Of a DNA stretch of 64,000 nt, positions 37,606 through 48,262 are shown piece by piece. A program made the position numbers and the translations under genes. Positions within the stretch are counted from its first letter, which is position 1; each line of letters starts with the position of its first letter. Origin of the DNA: Eremophila alpestris peregrina. Lineage: Eukaryota; Chordata; Aves; Passeriformes; Alaudidae. The notes under the pieces are model-generated. The model was given only the letters and a program-made list of their open reading frames with translations, was not told where the DNA came from and made no database searches. Where the stretch lies: positions 8,904,791-8,968,790 of the forward strand of contig WMCF01000015.1 in NCBI GenBank assembly GCA_009792885.1. The letters are read 5' to 3'.

Positions 37606-40600
37606 TAAACTAAAAACAGTTAACCCTTGTTTTATCAAATATCTGAATCATCTTTTGTTCTTGTCTCTTTTCACTGCCTGTGCAAACATCCTGGAGATAG
37701 CAAGGTTCAGATAGAAGAGACTGTAATTAAACAGAAATTTTTGCATGAGATTAATTCTGGCAAATTTGGAGTTTTTATTATCTTATTTTCTAATATTCTT
37801 TGGCAGGATAAGTATAAAAGAGATATATGTTTTTCTCACTTCAAATATTTTTTTCAGATTATAAGAATATGAAATAATTCCCAAATCAATTAGAAGTTGG
37901 TTATGTATCTTGTGAATTCATTATCCCTGATTCACCATTAATAAAAATACATGGTACAGTAATGGAGTTATTTTGAGTTCCTTCATATTTTTTACATTTA
38001 TTTGCATTTGCTGCCAAATTGATTACATTTATGGCAAATTGCCTTTGTCAAAATGTTCTACACATGCATATTCACTTCTACACTTCCCACACTGACAGCT
38101 GAGGTACCAGCTTGTTACAAGGTTTTCATGGCCATCTTTATATGAACTGTTTTTTTCAGATGTTTGGTCTCATCCATAATTATCTATTGCCTTTACAGAA
38201 TAATATAATAATTTAGCTGACTTGTCTCATCATTACATGATAAATAAATCATTACCACTCAAACACTGGAACTGATGGCAATTTTTGATGGTGGATAGAG
38301 AAGGAACATGAATGACTTAGAGATGTTGGTGACAAACTTCACAGATGAAATTATTCACAGAGTCAAAATAGTAGCACCTGCAATGGATTTCAGAAGGACC
38401 TCATTATACAGCGTCATTTATCAGCAAAGAAACAAGGGAAAAAAACCACCAGTGAATTAATATAAATATGTGATCCACCCACATAGAGGAAAATGTAACA
38501 AACTGGGGTGTTGATCTCAAAAAATATGGAAATAAAAGAGTTAATGAAATAAATGAAAAAATTGTTGTTGAAATAAATAAAGCAGATTCCACTCTAGGAG
38601 TAATTAAAAAGATGACTTTTCAATCAGAAAAGAGACAAGAGATTTACTTTAAAGCCATGACATGAAAAAAAAAAAAAAAAAAAACAAAAAGAATGAAGAA
38701 TGAATATTCATAGTCTTTTGTAAAGGAAAAAACAAAAAGACACAAACAGAATATCTTAAGTTCAAAGAATACAGAACAGTGTTTTGGCTAAAACAGCAAA
38801 CATACATAAAAAAAAGTTAAGCTATGGAAATCATTGATAAAAGTTTTTAAGGAAACAAAACCTTATATGGATTAAAAAAATGAGTTCAAAACACATGATT
38901 TTGAGGACAAAACACTAAATACCATTATGAATAAATTAATCACCTTTGCCTTTGGAAGCCTTCCAGCTGCTGATTTCTAGGAGCAAAGGACATTTATAAC
39001 TAGTTTCTTACACTTTTTTCCACAACCAACATCTGACTAGTACATAAGGGAAAACTGCATAAATGAGGATAGTGAATAATGTGGACCACTAATATCGAAA
39101 TTATGATATTGAAATGACAATAAAATTAAAAATATTTGAGTTTTAATTTTAAAAAAAAGAAGGAAATTATGTCTATGATCTTTATTTTTTTTAGAATAGT
39201 CCTCCCGTTAATAAGAAAGTGTTCCATGGATATTTTTTGAAAGTGCACTTCTTTTTACAAGTGATTACATGGCCAGTAATCAGACTCAAGCTACACTTTA
39301 GCACCTCCACTTTTTATTGGCCTGACCAAGATGATGTAGACTAAGTAGTCAATCAGAAGTAAATTTGCAACAATATATTAATATGCTCTAGCTCCATCTA
39401 GCTTTACTTTCAGGATAACTTGTATCAGAAAGAAGTTCTTTGCAAATAGAATGGGCCTTGTTTTATCTAAACTGATCATAGAACAATTTCAGAAGCAAAT
39501 CTTCGGGTCAAAATGAATCTTGAGATTGAAGGTGTCACTTTCCTTTGGCCCCATAAAAATTTGGATCAGGGTCTCTCAACTGTTTTTTGGTAGCAGACAG
39601 AAATGCAAAATTTAGTTTCTTTTCTATCTAATTTTATTAGTATTTTTATACTAATAATTATTTTATTTTCTATTTCTTAAAAGCATTCTGGTGGTGATGT
39701 AAAGACTTTAGAAATATTGTGCTGAAACTGAGATATATGTAACTAAAAGTTTTCTCACTCTTTTTTGCATTTTATAGTCTTGAGAACAAAAGCCTTTTTT
39801 ATTTATTTTGCAATCAATAGATTCAATGGGGCTAGTCATATAGAAGCATGCTAATAGTTATCAAGAATATGCATTTTCTAAAGGAAAAATATTATGGTAC
39901 CCCTAAAGAGCCAAGAAGCAAAAGGAAACAATGTAATTGAGAACACACAGGATTAAAACTTGTCACAGTCCTCATTGTCCAAGTAACCCAGCCTGCTCCT
40001 GTAAAATGGAGCACCTCCTTTCCATTATGTTGATACAAAGAGGGTTGAGACAGCATTCAACAATTATGCTGTTAAAGAGGAATAGTGATGTTTTCAGACA
40101 AAGAATTCTTTTAATATCAGATCATAGTCTATATTCCTTCTAATTTTCTTAATTATTTAGGAGTATCATATCATTTTAACTTCATAAATCACAGTTTGTC
40201 AACAAACATTTATGAGAATGTACAGACATCTGTAGAAAACTGTGAATCACATAGTGAAAATCCTTCCACATGTATGTTTGTGTTTTCTGGATTCATTCTT
40301 AGCACTGTTAACAGTAATGTATTTCCCAGAAATTAATTTTGATCTATTATTCCCGTATGAAATAAAAAATTAGAAGGAAAGACAAATAATACTTTTCTGC
40401 TGTTCTGTATGACGCAATAGCCTCTTCGGAGTCTTTGGTTACAAAAAACCAAATCCCCAAGACCAGCCTTCTTGTTCGCTATGTTTGGAGATTTCTGACT
40501 TGACACTTGCTTTTGCTTGAATTTAATTTTACATGATGGAAGGCTAACAGTGACAGTAGAATTCAAAATATTTTGAAGTGTGCTAAAAGATAATGCTTGG

Positions 40601-43600
40601 CAAGGTGTTTTTCCTTATTTTTCAGGATGCTCTGAAAATGAAACAAAACCCACTGAAAATAGAATAGTTATTTTTGGAATCCTTCAGCTAACTTGTTAGT
40701 GAGAGTAATGAACATGGTAATGCATTTGTAATTGCGTTTTGGGAAACCTTAAAGGCAGCAACTCTTTCATGGATAGATGTAGCTTTAACTTGGATATATT
40801 GTCATTCATCTGGAATTTCAAATAAAATTTTAAAAAAGAATATAAATATATATCCCACAGGGCTAAATTAGAAATAATTTTCAGTCTCTGAGTCTCAGAA
40901 ACTTCTATATTTACCTCAATTTTAATTAACAGGTCTTTTTGCTGCATATAGTAAAACCTTACAAAAGGAAGGCCTTGTGAAATCACGGCTCTGGCCTACT
41001 ACTTTGGCTAAGTAGAAGACTATGGGAAAGTGACTCAGCTGAATCAGAGGTAGAAAAACAATTTATATAACCATTTCTTGTTCACCTCGTGGTGTATGGT
41101 GGTTGGTTGGATTATGTTTGCTATGATTTGAAACCATGAAGCTGATAATGGGCTAACTGCTTAAAAAGGCCTGGTTTTTGCAATAGAGCAGCTCTCCTTT
41201 GCACCTGTCTGGGGACTCTGCATCACTACGGACCCTCACCTCATATCTTTTTAGTAAGAAAATACAAATTTACTGATTTACCCGTAATTTCTCCTCAAAA
41301 ATGAAGTAAAAATATACCATGATATCTGTTCCCTCTGTGTCACAGAAACAGAAATATAACTTATACCAAAACTGTGAATTAAATAACAAGTGCAAGGCTA
41401 TGTAATATTTTCCTTAAGGCTCTGATTTCCAGAGTCACATTATAAAACACATTTCAGAAACATACATAATAAAAGTCAATATAGTAGCAATCAAATGGTC
41501 TCTGACTAAGAAAAGAAAAAAAAACCAAAACACAAACATGCACACACATGTATGTATATATATGTATTTATAATTTAAATTCCCAGTGTTTTAACTGATC
41601 CTATGACTATAGAGTTTTAACTGTAACTTCTGAAAATTAACAGTTGGCAACACAGTACTTTCTTCTTGCACAAGCACTGCTTAATGAAGGAATTCAAAAC
41701 ATGTTTAGAGACTTATTACACTAAAAAATCCTCAGACTGTGAACTGACATATTCATGCACACTTTCTGAAGTCAAAAAGAAGTAATCAAAATTTGCAGCA
41801 GTTTTCAGAGGTAGTTCTTTCCTCCATGTAATTCAGATCTAAATTCTATTGTTTCATTTTTTAAAGGAAAAGGAGTAACATCTGAATTATAGATTTTTAA
41901 AAATGCAATAGGTATGAGAGATAATACATTCAAAACTAGTTCATTTAGGCAATATATCAAAGTAACTCACATCTGATACTGTCTAAGTATTGCTGATCTA
42001 TTTCTCCATAGAAATAAAACTCAAACTGAAACTTTAATTCAAATTAATCTGAAAAAAATTATTATGAAGTAATTTAACTCTTATGTCACATAATGGACCG
42101 TTTTCTCCCTCTATTTTTGTATTCCAAATAAGTACCTCACTATGATCTAGCATAAAAAATAGATTTGCAACTACTTTTTTTCCTCTTGAGTGATGACTTT
42201 TTTTTTTTTAATTGATCTATCTTTTTATAATTATGCTTATACAGTAATTTCTTTCATATGAGTGGATTACTGCACTTCTGCCTTCAGAACACCAGCTGTG
42301 CTTCACTGGTAGTTATTGTTGTAAGTCCAAAGCAGAACAACTCAAAAATCATTTCACTGACAAAACTGTGCTGTGTTGAAGCAGTAGGCCACCATCTGCA
42401 TTTCTCTCCTGAACTCATTTTTAAATAATATATTGTATAACTGAACAATTCTCCCCTGTACTTGGGGAGCTTATTCTCTTTTCCTTCATCATTTCCAAAC
42501 AGCTCATTTTTTCCCTCGCCATTATCTCCAGAAGACTTCAAATTCTACAGAGCTGCTGGTGACTTTTAACAAGAGTGAGGAATAGATACAATGGATAATT
42601 TAAAGCAAGATAGACCTCAGCAGAAGGGAAAAGTTGCCTGCAGAGTGAATGTATCCAAATTCTAATGATGTTTTCTCTATTGGAGTTACTTTCCTGCTCT
42701 GTTTTGAGACATAGTTATTCTTCTCAACTTAATATGATTTACCATTTTTGAACCCACTGCCAGATTTCCACATCATCAAAATTATCATCTTAACAAATGC
42801 TTTTTTCTTCCTTTATATCTTTGCAGAGAGGATTATTTTTTTTTTTTTTACCTAGTACAAATCTTAGTTTTTTCACTGCCTTAATAGCTTTGTAAGCAGC
42901 TTCACACCATCATGTTTCACATTTACATTTGGTGCCAAGTCCCTTTCTACTGATTATCTCAGCTGGAATGCAGAGAGCCAGGGAGGAAAGGAAGGGTTTA
43001 GCAGTTACGTCCTGAAAACGAAATCATGTTATTCAAAAACAGTATGTGGTGTTCAGTTCTCAGAACTGCATACAGAACTGTGCTTTTTCTTTTGCCCTCT
43101 GACCTTGAAATTACCAAAGGAAATGAATAGCAGAAAAGTTGGTGTATATAAAGACTACCACTCGGGTAGAGAGATTAAATGTAACTGTGATTTGAGGATG
43201 GGGCTTATTTTTGGATCTGTTTTTTTTATTATAAAATATAAACTCTCTTCAACCATTCATGATCCTTGAGTTGGGTCAAGTCTGAAAATTACAGGAAAAA
43301 AGCCACTAATATTTCACAAAATGTCATAAACAGTGCTTACATGGTAGATTTTTGCCAGTATAAACTTTCATCTAATACAAAATATCATTCTCTAAAAAGA
43401 GACCAACTAGAAATGCGAACAGCTAATATAAACAGAGGGGCTAAGAAAGGATTTTCATCTTTCATTATTTATCAGTTATGGTTAGAGAGTAGCTCTTCAT
43501 TAGTCATGCTGAATAGGTTTCCAAACAAGGACAGTTTAACCTCCGGTATTGCTGTGGAAGTGGAAGATAAATACATCAGGAATACACACTAAATACACCA

Positions 43601-43902
43601 GGAGGACATTAAATGCTCCAGGAAACAGGCCTGATACAATTTTGACAATCAGGGACAAGATAGCAGCCTTGTTCCGTTTAATGATACAGAGTAATCCTTG
43701 CACATTTTATCTAGAAATGTTATATATGCCATTAACTGTCTGCCCACTCTCTTCTAGATATTCTGGATGTGCTGTAGGAAGCTAGGAAAAAAACAAGCAG
43801 TTGATGTGCTGATGTAATTTTATTATGGTCACAATTTACATGGATCAGGTTTTAGAGATATTGCTTTGGTCAGGGCCCATTGTGAAATCATCTCCAAGAC
43901 AG
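37606..43902. other. AT-rich unique intergenic DNA
   Basis: This 6.3-kb stretch has no recognisable gene or mobile element. It includes a 20-A run at 38665-38684, a (TATG)/(TA)-rich patch near 41546-41575, and T runs near 42195-42210 and 42836-42850. The 108-codon frame at 43266-43592 is Asn/Lys/Ser-rich without domain features. Confidence 0.55.
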
Positions 43903-43908
43903 GAAAGT

Positions 43909-43975
43909 TGTGGCTGCCCAGAGTGGTGGCAGCACGAGCTCTTTGTTCTAACTGAGAGAGCGGGAAAGTTTTAAT
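43909..43975 (+). repeat. Left terminal inverted repeat (67 bp)
   Basis: This matches the reverse complement of 44651-44717 with two substitutions, both in the outer 15 bp. The inner boundary is sharp: after aagttttaat the two arms diverge completely. Confidence 0.95.
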
Positions 43976-44290
43976 TATGAAAGGTCTTACCATGGCTACC
44001 CTCCCCTCAGGGCCTTCAACCTGTGTATGATCTTTTGATCTCCGAGTCCAGGTAGCACCACCAATGCCTGCTAGTTTATCCTTGGGGCTTTCTAATTTTA
44101 GGTCTTTAGGCCAGATGCTGTAAGAAATCACAGAAACATCGGCCCCTGTGTCCATGACCCCAGTGAGTTGGAAATCTATTCCATCACCCTTCAGTGTACA
44201 GTGGTAACTTGGCTTTTTCTCATTCAGGAACTCAGTCCAATACACCTCAGGGGTGAACAGTTTCCCTGTTAGAAGAGCGTCCCTGGCTTC
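43976..44290 (-). pseudogene. Truncated retroviral aspartic protease (ERVK-like)
   Basis: This lies inside a 215-codon minus-strand frame (44476 to 43829). The frame's apparent start is in LTR sequence and its last 50 or so codons run through the terminal repeat and into host flank, so only about residues 64-167 look viral. The catalytic loop is intact: VMDTGADVSVIS, with Asp-Thr-Gly at residues 109-111 (44144-44152). A Gly-rich flap-like stretch, LAGIGG, lies at 135-140, and GPEGRVAMVRPFI follows at 155-167. The usual C-terminal G-R-D/N helix of retroviral proteases is missing, because the frame is replaced at residue 168 by the terminal repeat. Protease is normally made as part of a Gag-Pro polyprotein and cleaves it in the virion; here gag and pol are absent. 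An active enzyme is unlikely. Confidence 0.85.
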
Positions 44291-44479
44291 TCTCCCTCCT
44301 GCTCTGTTGTCCCGGATAGAGTGTGTGTGGGTCCTGCCAGCTTCTCCCTCTCGGGGGCGTGCCAGCCATCCCGTGGGTGTGTGTGAGCCTACAGGATAGA
44401 GAGAGGGGAAGATTTCTAATATGAGTAGGGTTTCTCTGGAGAAAGGATAGAGGGACACTGACTTCCAGAGAATCAACAG

Positions 44480-44650
44480 TTTATTAGCTGCTGTACTCCA
44501 AAAGCGAGGAGTGTGGCTGGGGAAGCATTCTTATAACCTTGGTCCGGGGCGTGGCTACCACAGGACTATCCAATCAGATACAGAGGAGTCGGGGAATGAC
44601 AGCATTACATCAACCAATAGCTTTTGGCATCCATGCATATTCATGTCCTC
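44480..44650 (-). promoter_or_regulatory. LTR-like promoter and poly(A) signal within the TIR element
   Basis: Read on the minus strand, two reversed CCAAT boxes (44614-44618, 44570-44574) are followed by TATAAG (44535-44530) and, about 45 bp later, AATAAA (44485-44480). That spacing fits a U3 promoter and a short R region of a retroviral LTR. The CCAAT boxes read forward on the plus strand, so plus-strand activity is also possible. A GC-rich stretch at 44345-44364 (minus, starting TGGCACGCCC) loosely resembles a lysine-type primer-binding site, but the match needs indels. Confidence 0.6.
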
Positions 44651-44717
44651 ATTAAAACTTTCCCGCTCTCTCAGTTAGAACAAAGAGCTCGTGCTGCCAC
44701 CATTCTGGGCAGCCGCA
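44651..44717 (-). repeat. Right terminal inverted repeat (67 bp)
   Basis: This is the partner of 43909-43975. In minus-strand orientation it directly precedes the promoter-like U3 region, so it is plausibly the original 5' tip of the LTR, and the left arm the displaced inverted copy. Confidence 0.95.
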
Positions 44718-44723
44718 GAAAGT

Positions 44724-47705
44724 TAAAATAATTAATTAATCTTTTCATCATCACTAAAGATTGAAACCATGCACTGTATTCTGAGGGGGAAAATGCACCA
44801 GGTACCTCCAAAAACCCTTCTCCCATGTAAGTCCAGACTGGTGGATTTGTTCCAGTGTAGTAATTCTTCTCTGACAATATTGTAAAGTTTCTGTATGAGA
44901 AAGAAGGGGAAGAAGAAGCTTTCATAAGACAGTGGGGAATAATGTGTGTTTGGGCATAAACCATGGCTAGGGAAGAGCTTAACTGTGGGACTCACAACCT
45001 CTTTCTGGATGTAGGTATTTACCAGCATACTTGTGGAGGTTTAAATGCTAAATTCAGAAGTGACTGGCTAAAAAAAATGCTTAGTAGAAGAACTACGATA
45101 ACATTATGAGGAACATTTATGCTCTGGAGAAGATGTATGGTTGAAAGGAATATGCACTTAAATATTTAAAAGTTTAAATGCAGGGTAGCCACATTGGATA
45201 AAGAAACATGTTTCACTGGGGCCTCTGTGGATTTGTACATGCAGACCCATTCTCTTAGATATTGAACTGCATGTTTTACATGAGGCTACAGGACTACAGA
45301 AAAGTGTGGGTAATCAACCAGCTATGCAGATATGCACAGGCATCAAAGCATCAGCAGTAAATGGGCTTTCTGTATTATTAACTTTCTATGTATCTTCTTG
45401 GGGTAAAAAAAAATCCACACTGCTGAAATTAATTGTACTTAGAGGGATGTTTTTTCCTCAGTAATATGTGAAGCTGGTACCTTCAAGTGGATGGACGTAT
45501 TTTGACTTTCAGAGAGAAATTAATTTCCCTACTCATAGATGTCTAGTTCAATTTGTTATGTCTTAAGAGTCTGAGTCATTTACCTTGTACAGAAACAGTA
45601 GGGGATTCCTAGCTAAGTAATGTGGCAGATAGAGAGCAATAAGGATAATCGTGGGTGTCTAAAATGCCTCTGGATATCAATGTTCAGGCACCTACATCCC
45701 ACTCAGGTTCCGAGAGAGAGAAAAAGAACTGTTGGATTAAACATTACAGACTAAAATTTACTAGGGAAGTCTATGACAAGCAAAAACTGTCTCTATGGCA
45801 GTCTTTAAAATAATGTGAAATACACAGCAGCATGTAAAAAGGCTGTGACATTTTTGCCTCTTCATAGCTATGAAAGCTGTATAAATATATTTTTAGGCCA
45901 TGCAATAACACACATTCTCCAACAATAAAAAACAACATTAATGCCACAGACATAGAAAGAAATTAACTCCCTGGCTTCATCTATATCTCTGACTACAAAT
46001 TCAGCATCAATGGTTTATACAGGAATGTTGTTTTTTAAAGCAATTGCATCTCATTATTCTGGTGGTTAGCTACACACATTTTCCTGTGTCTTCCATGGGA
46101 CTTGACCACTTAATGGGATTAGCTTGCCCATTTAATTCATGATTATAATTTTTCTTGAAATAGCCATCTGGGATACAGGACTTAAAAGTTGTTTCTTTTT
46201 AAAAAAGCAAGAGGATCAAGACCATGAAAAGTCAGGTTAAATCTCTTGAAAGTAAATATTTTCTCCAACAATGTAAGGAAAACAACATTTGGGAGAGAGT
46301 CTAAAGTATAAAATGTACTACATATGTGACTTTTAAGTGTCAATAAATGGTACCTGAATTTGAATTAAAATTCTTTGACTATCAGGTCAAGGCATTGATG
46401 TCCTCATCCTTTTTACTCTGATGAATCATCATTCTAATTGAGCCATTCAATCCTTATTTTATTTAATTTTAGAAGACCTTTATAAAAATATTTTCTACAA
46501 AAATATTTGTAGAAGCAAAAAATATTGAAGCAAAAAACTTCCCAAGTATGTAAAGTAGTGTTGCATTTGCATCACTGGATAAATTGGAATATCTAAGCTA
46601 TGTCACAAACTGAAAATAAAGGAAAGTTTTGCTTTTATTGGGAAGTTGTGCTGTTCTCTCTTAGTGCTCTTAGTTAATGAAAAAAATAACATGAGACATA
46701 GTATTGGATATTACAGAAAATATGTAACTTTTTCAAGTGATCGAACCTGGGATCAATAATTCCCAATAAAAATGAAAGGTATAACCTTAGAAGAAAAGGA
46801 TGAAAATTCAAAAATGTTTCATGGATCATGGCAACAATGTAGATCAAAATGACACTGAGGAAATTCTTTGAATTATATTTACTCTGTCACCATTTTTGAG
46901 CATAACTCATTGTTTCTTCATTCTGACAATGTTTGGGAATCTACTTATGACAATATTATTACTGAAATTATAATGATAAGCATGACTTATGTCAGAAAGC
47001 AATGTCTAAAATGAGAAAATACTATTAAAAATATTTACCTAAATTACTTTGAGACTAAAGTAAATCTTATATAAAGGTTTTATTCTTACTATTAGTTTCC
47101 AAGGACATTTTAATTAACTAATCTTTAACTGTAATATATAATAAAAACTGGAAATCTAGCCACAGTTATCTGTGCAAGAGTGTTCCCTCACAGATACTCA
47201 TAATGAAAAAGCACATCAGCAATTCTGAAGCAGGTCTATGATTCAGTATTCAATAAATATAACATTATTGACAACACTGAGCATTTAAACATTACATAGA
47301 AAAATGAAATTCAATTAATAATTTCTGCAACTGCTAATTATTAAAATTAACTAATATATGATAAGGAACATAAAAATACAAGGTTCAACTGTATAAAAAT
47401 GTTCTGAGGTCTAAATTTCCTTTCGTTTGATAAATCCTAATTCCAGTGAGAGAATGAAAAAACATATAATAACATAATTGTCTAGGTTTCACTCAACGTG
47501 AACATATCTTATTCAACCTCCAGCAGAAACATGGACATCCACTCATATTTCTCACTGTTCCATTTATGCATGTTCTCTTTTAACTGTTTTTCATTCTTGT
47601 TGAATCCACATCTCTTGTGTAAAATATTTTATACTGTCTTTAATGTAGCACAAAGCCTCATGGGAAGAGTTTCTGCTAAAAAAGGATTTTTAAAAGTCTG
47701 ACATA
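44724..47705. other. AT-rich unique intergenic DNA
   Basis: No gene or known mobile element is visible. Two overlapping minus-strand frames of about 97 codons (44671-45028) are in different frames and show no domain, so they look accidental. A 9-bp hairpin (ttctacaaa...tttgtagaa) lies at 46493-46514. Confidence 0.55.
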
Positions 47706-47710
47706 CCTTA

Positions 47711-48257
47711 TGTCCTAGGTTGCAATGTAAAATGTGCCCAAGTATGTATTCTATCACCATCTTCATGGGTTGTTGGAACCAGCTGGGGCAGTGTTTTCCC
47801 TGCCCCCTCCCTCCGGACTATCTGCTGTTAATGGCCCATCAATGCCCTGGCCAATGACTCACAGGTAACTCCCCTCGGGAGCTATCTCTGCTTAATGGGC
47901 AATCAAGGACCCATTGTATGACTCACAGAATGACATCAGCCCATTGTGAGATGCTCTGCCCAGGGGGGAGGAGCCAAGCATTCCCACCTGGATATAATCT
48001 GGGCTTTGGGACTGCACAAGGACCTCTTACTGACTGGATTCCCAGAGGACAAGAGCTGCCAGATCTTTCTACAGGATCACTGCTTCAACAAGACTGCTTC
48101 ATCTAGACTGCTACCACCACCCTAATGAAGAGGGTGTCAGGTTGTATTCTGACTCTGTCAAGGGTCTTTTTTACTATTGTATTTATTTTATTGTTTTCCT
48201 ATTAAATTGTATTTCTGACTTAGAGTCTCTCACTGGTTTTACTTTCAAAGCAGTACA
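47711..48257 (+). mobile_element. Solo LTR with 5-bp target-site duplication
   Basis: The 547-bp element starts TGTCCTAGGTTGC and ends CAGTACA, and is flanked by a perfect cctta duplication at 47706-47710 and 48258-48262. It is markedly richer in GC than the flanks. A TATA box (atataa, 47992-47997) follows a GC-rich block (ggggggaggagcc). A polyadenylation-type attaaa lies at 48201-48206, then a U5-like tail (gacttagagtctctcactgg). Two perfect AP-1-type TGACTCA sites lie at 47855-47861 and 47919-47925. The layout is a complete U3-R-U5 without proviral interior. The 5-bp duplication suggests an ERVL-like integrase. Confidence 0.92.
47992..47997 (+). promoter_or_regulatory. TATA box of the solo LTR
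   Basis: The atataa sits about 25 bp downstream of a GC-rich block and upstream of the R/U5 region of the LTR, the expected core-promoter position. Confidence 0.6.
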
Positions 48258-48262
48258 CCTTA

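Larger units (their letters stand above)
43909..44717 (-). mobile_element. 809-bp ERV-derived element with 67-bp terminal inverted repeats
   Basis: The element begins TGTGGCTGCCC and ends GGGCAGCCGCA. The first 67 bp (43909-43975) are the reverse complement of the last 67 bp (44651-44717), with 65 of 67 positions identical. It is flanked by the perfect 6-bp direct repeat gaaagt at 43903-43908 and 44718-44723. On the minus strand it reads: terminal repeat, two CCAAT boxes in reverse (plus-strand 44570-44574 and 44614-44618), a TATA-like box (44530-44535), a polyadenylation signal AATAAA (plus-strand tttatt 44480-44485), then a truncated aspartic-protease frame, then the second terminal repeat. 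Gag, pol and env are missing. The TG...CA tips and 6-bp duplication fit a class II (ERVK-like) integrase. Inverted rather than direct terminal repeats are abnormal for a provirus. It may be an aberrant cDNA or a non-autonomous family. Confidence 0.88.

Noticed and set aside
43829..43908. Protease C-terminus encoded left of the element
   Set aside because: A short EMISQWAL-like stretch looked protease-like at first, but it lies outside the target-site duplication and is therefore host flank read by chance.
43909..44717. A cut-and-paste DNA transposon or Polinton, because of inverted repeats and a 6-bp TSD
   Set aside because: Polinton tips are not TG...CA, no transposase or Polinton gene is present, and the interior is LTR and retroviral protease. 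An ERV origin fits better, though the terminal structure remains odd.
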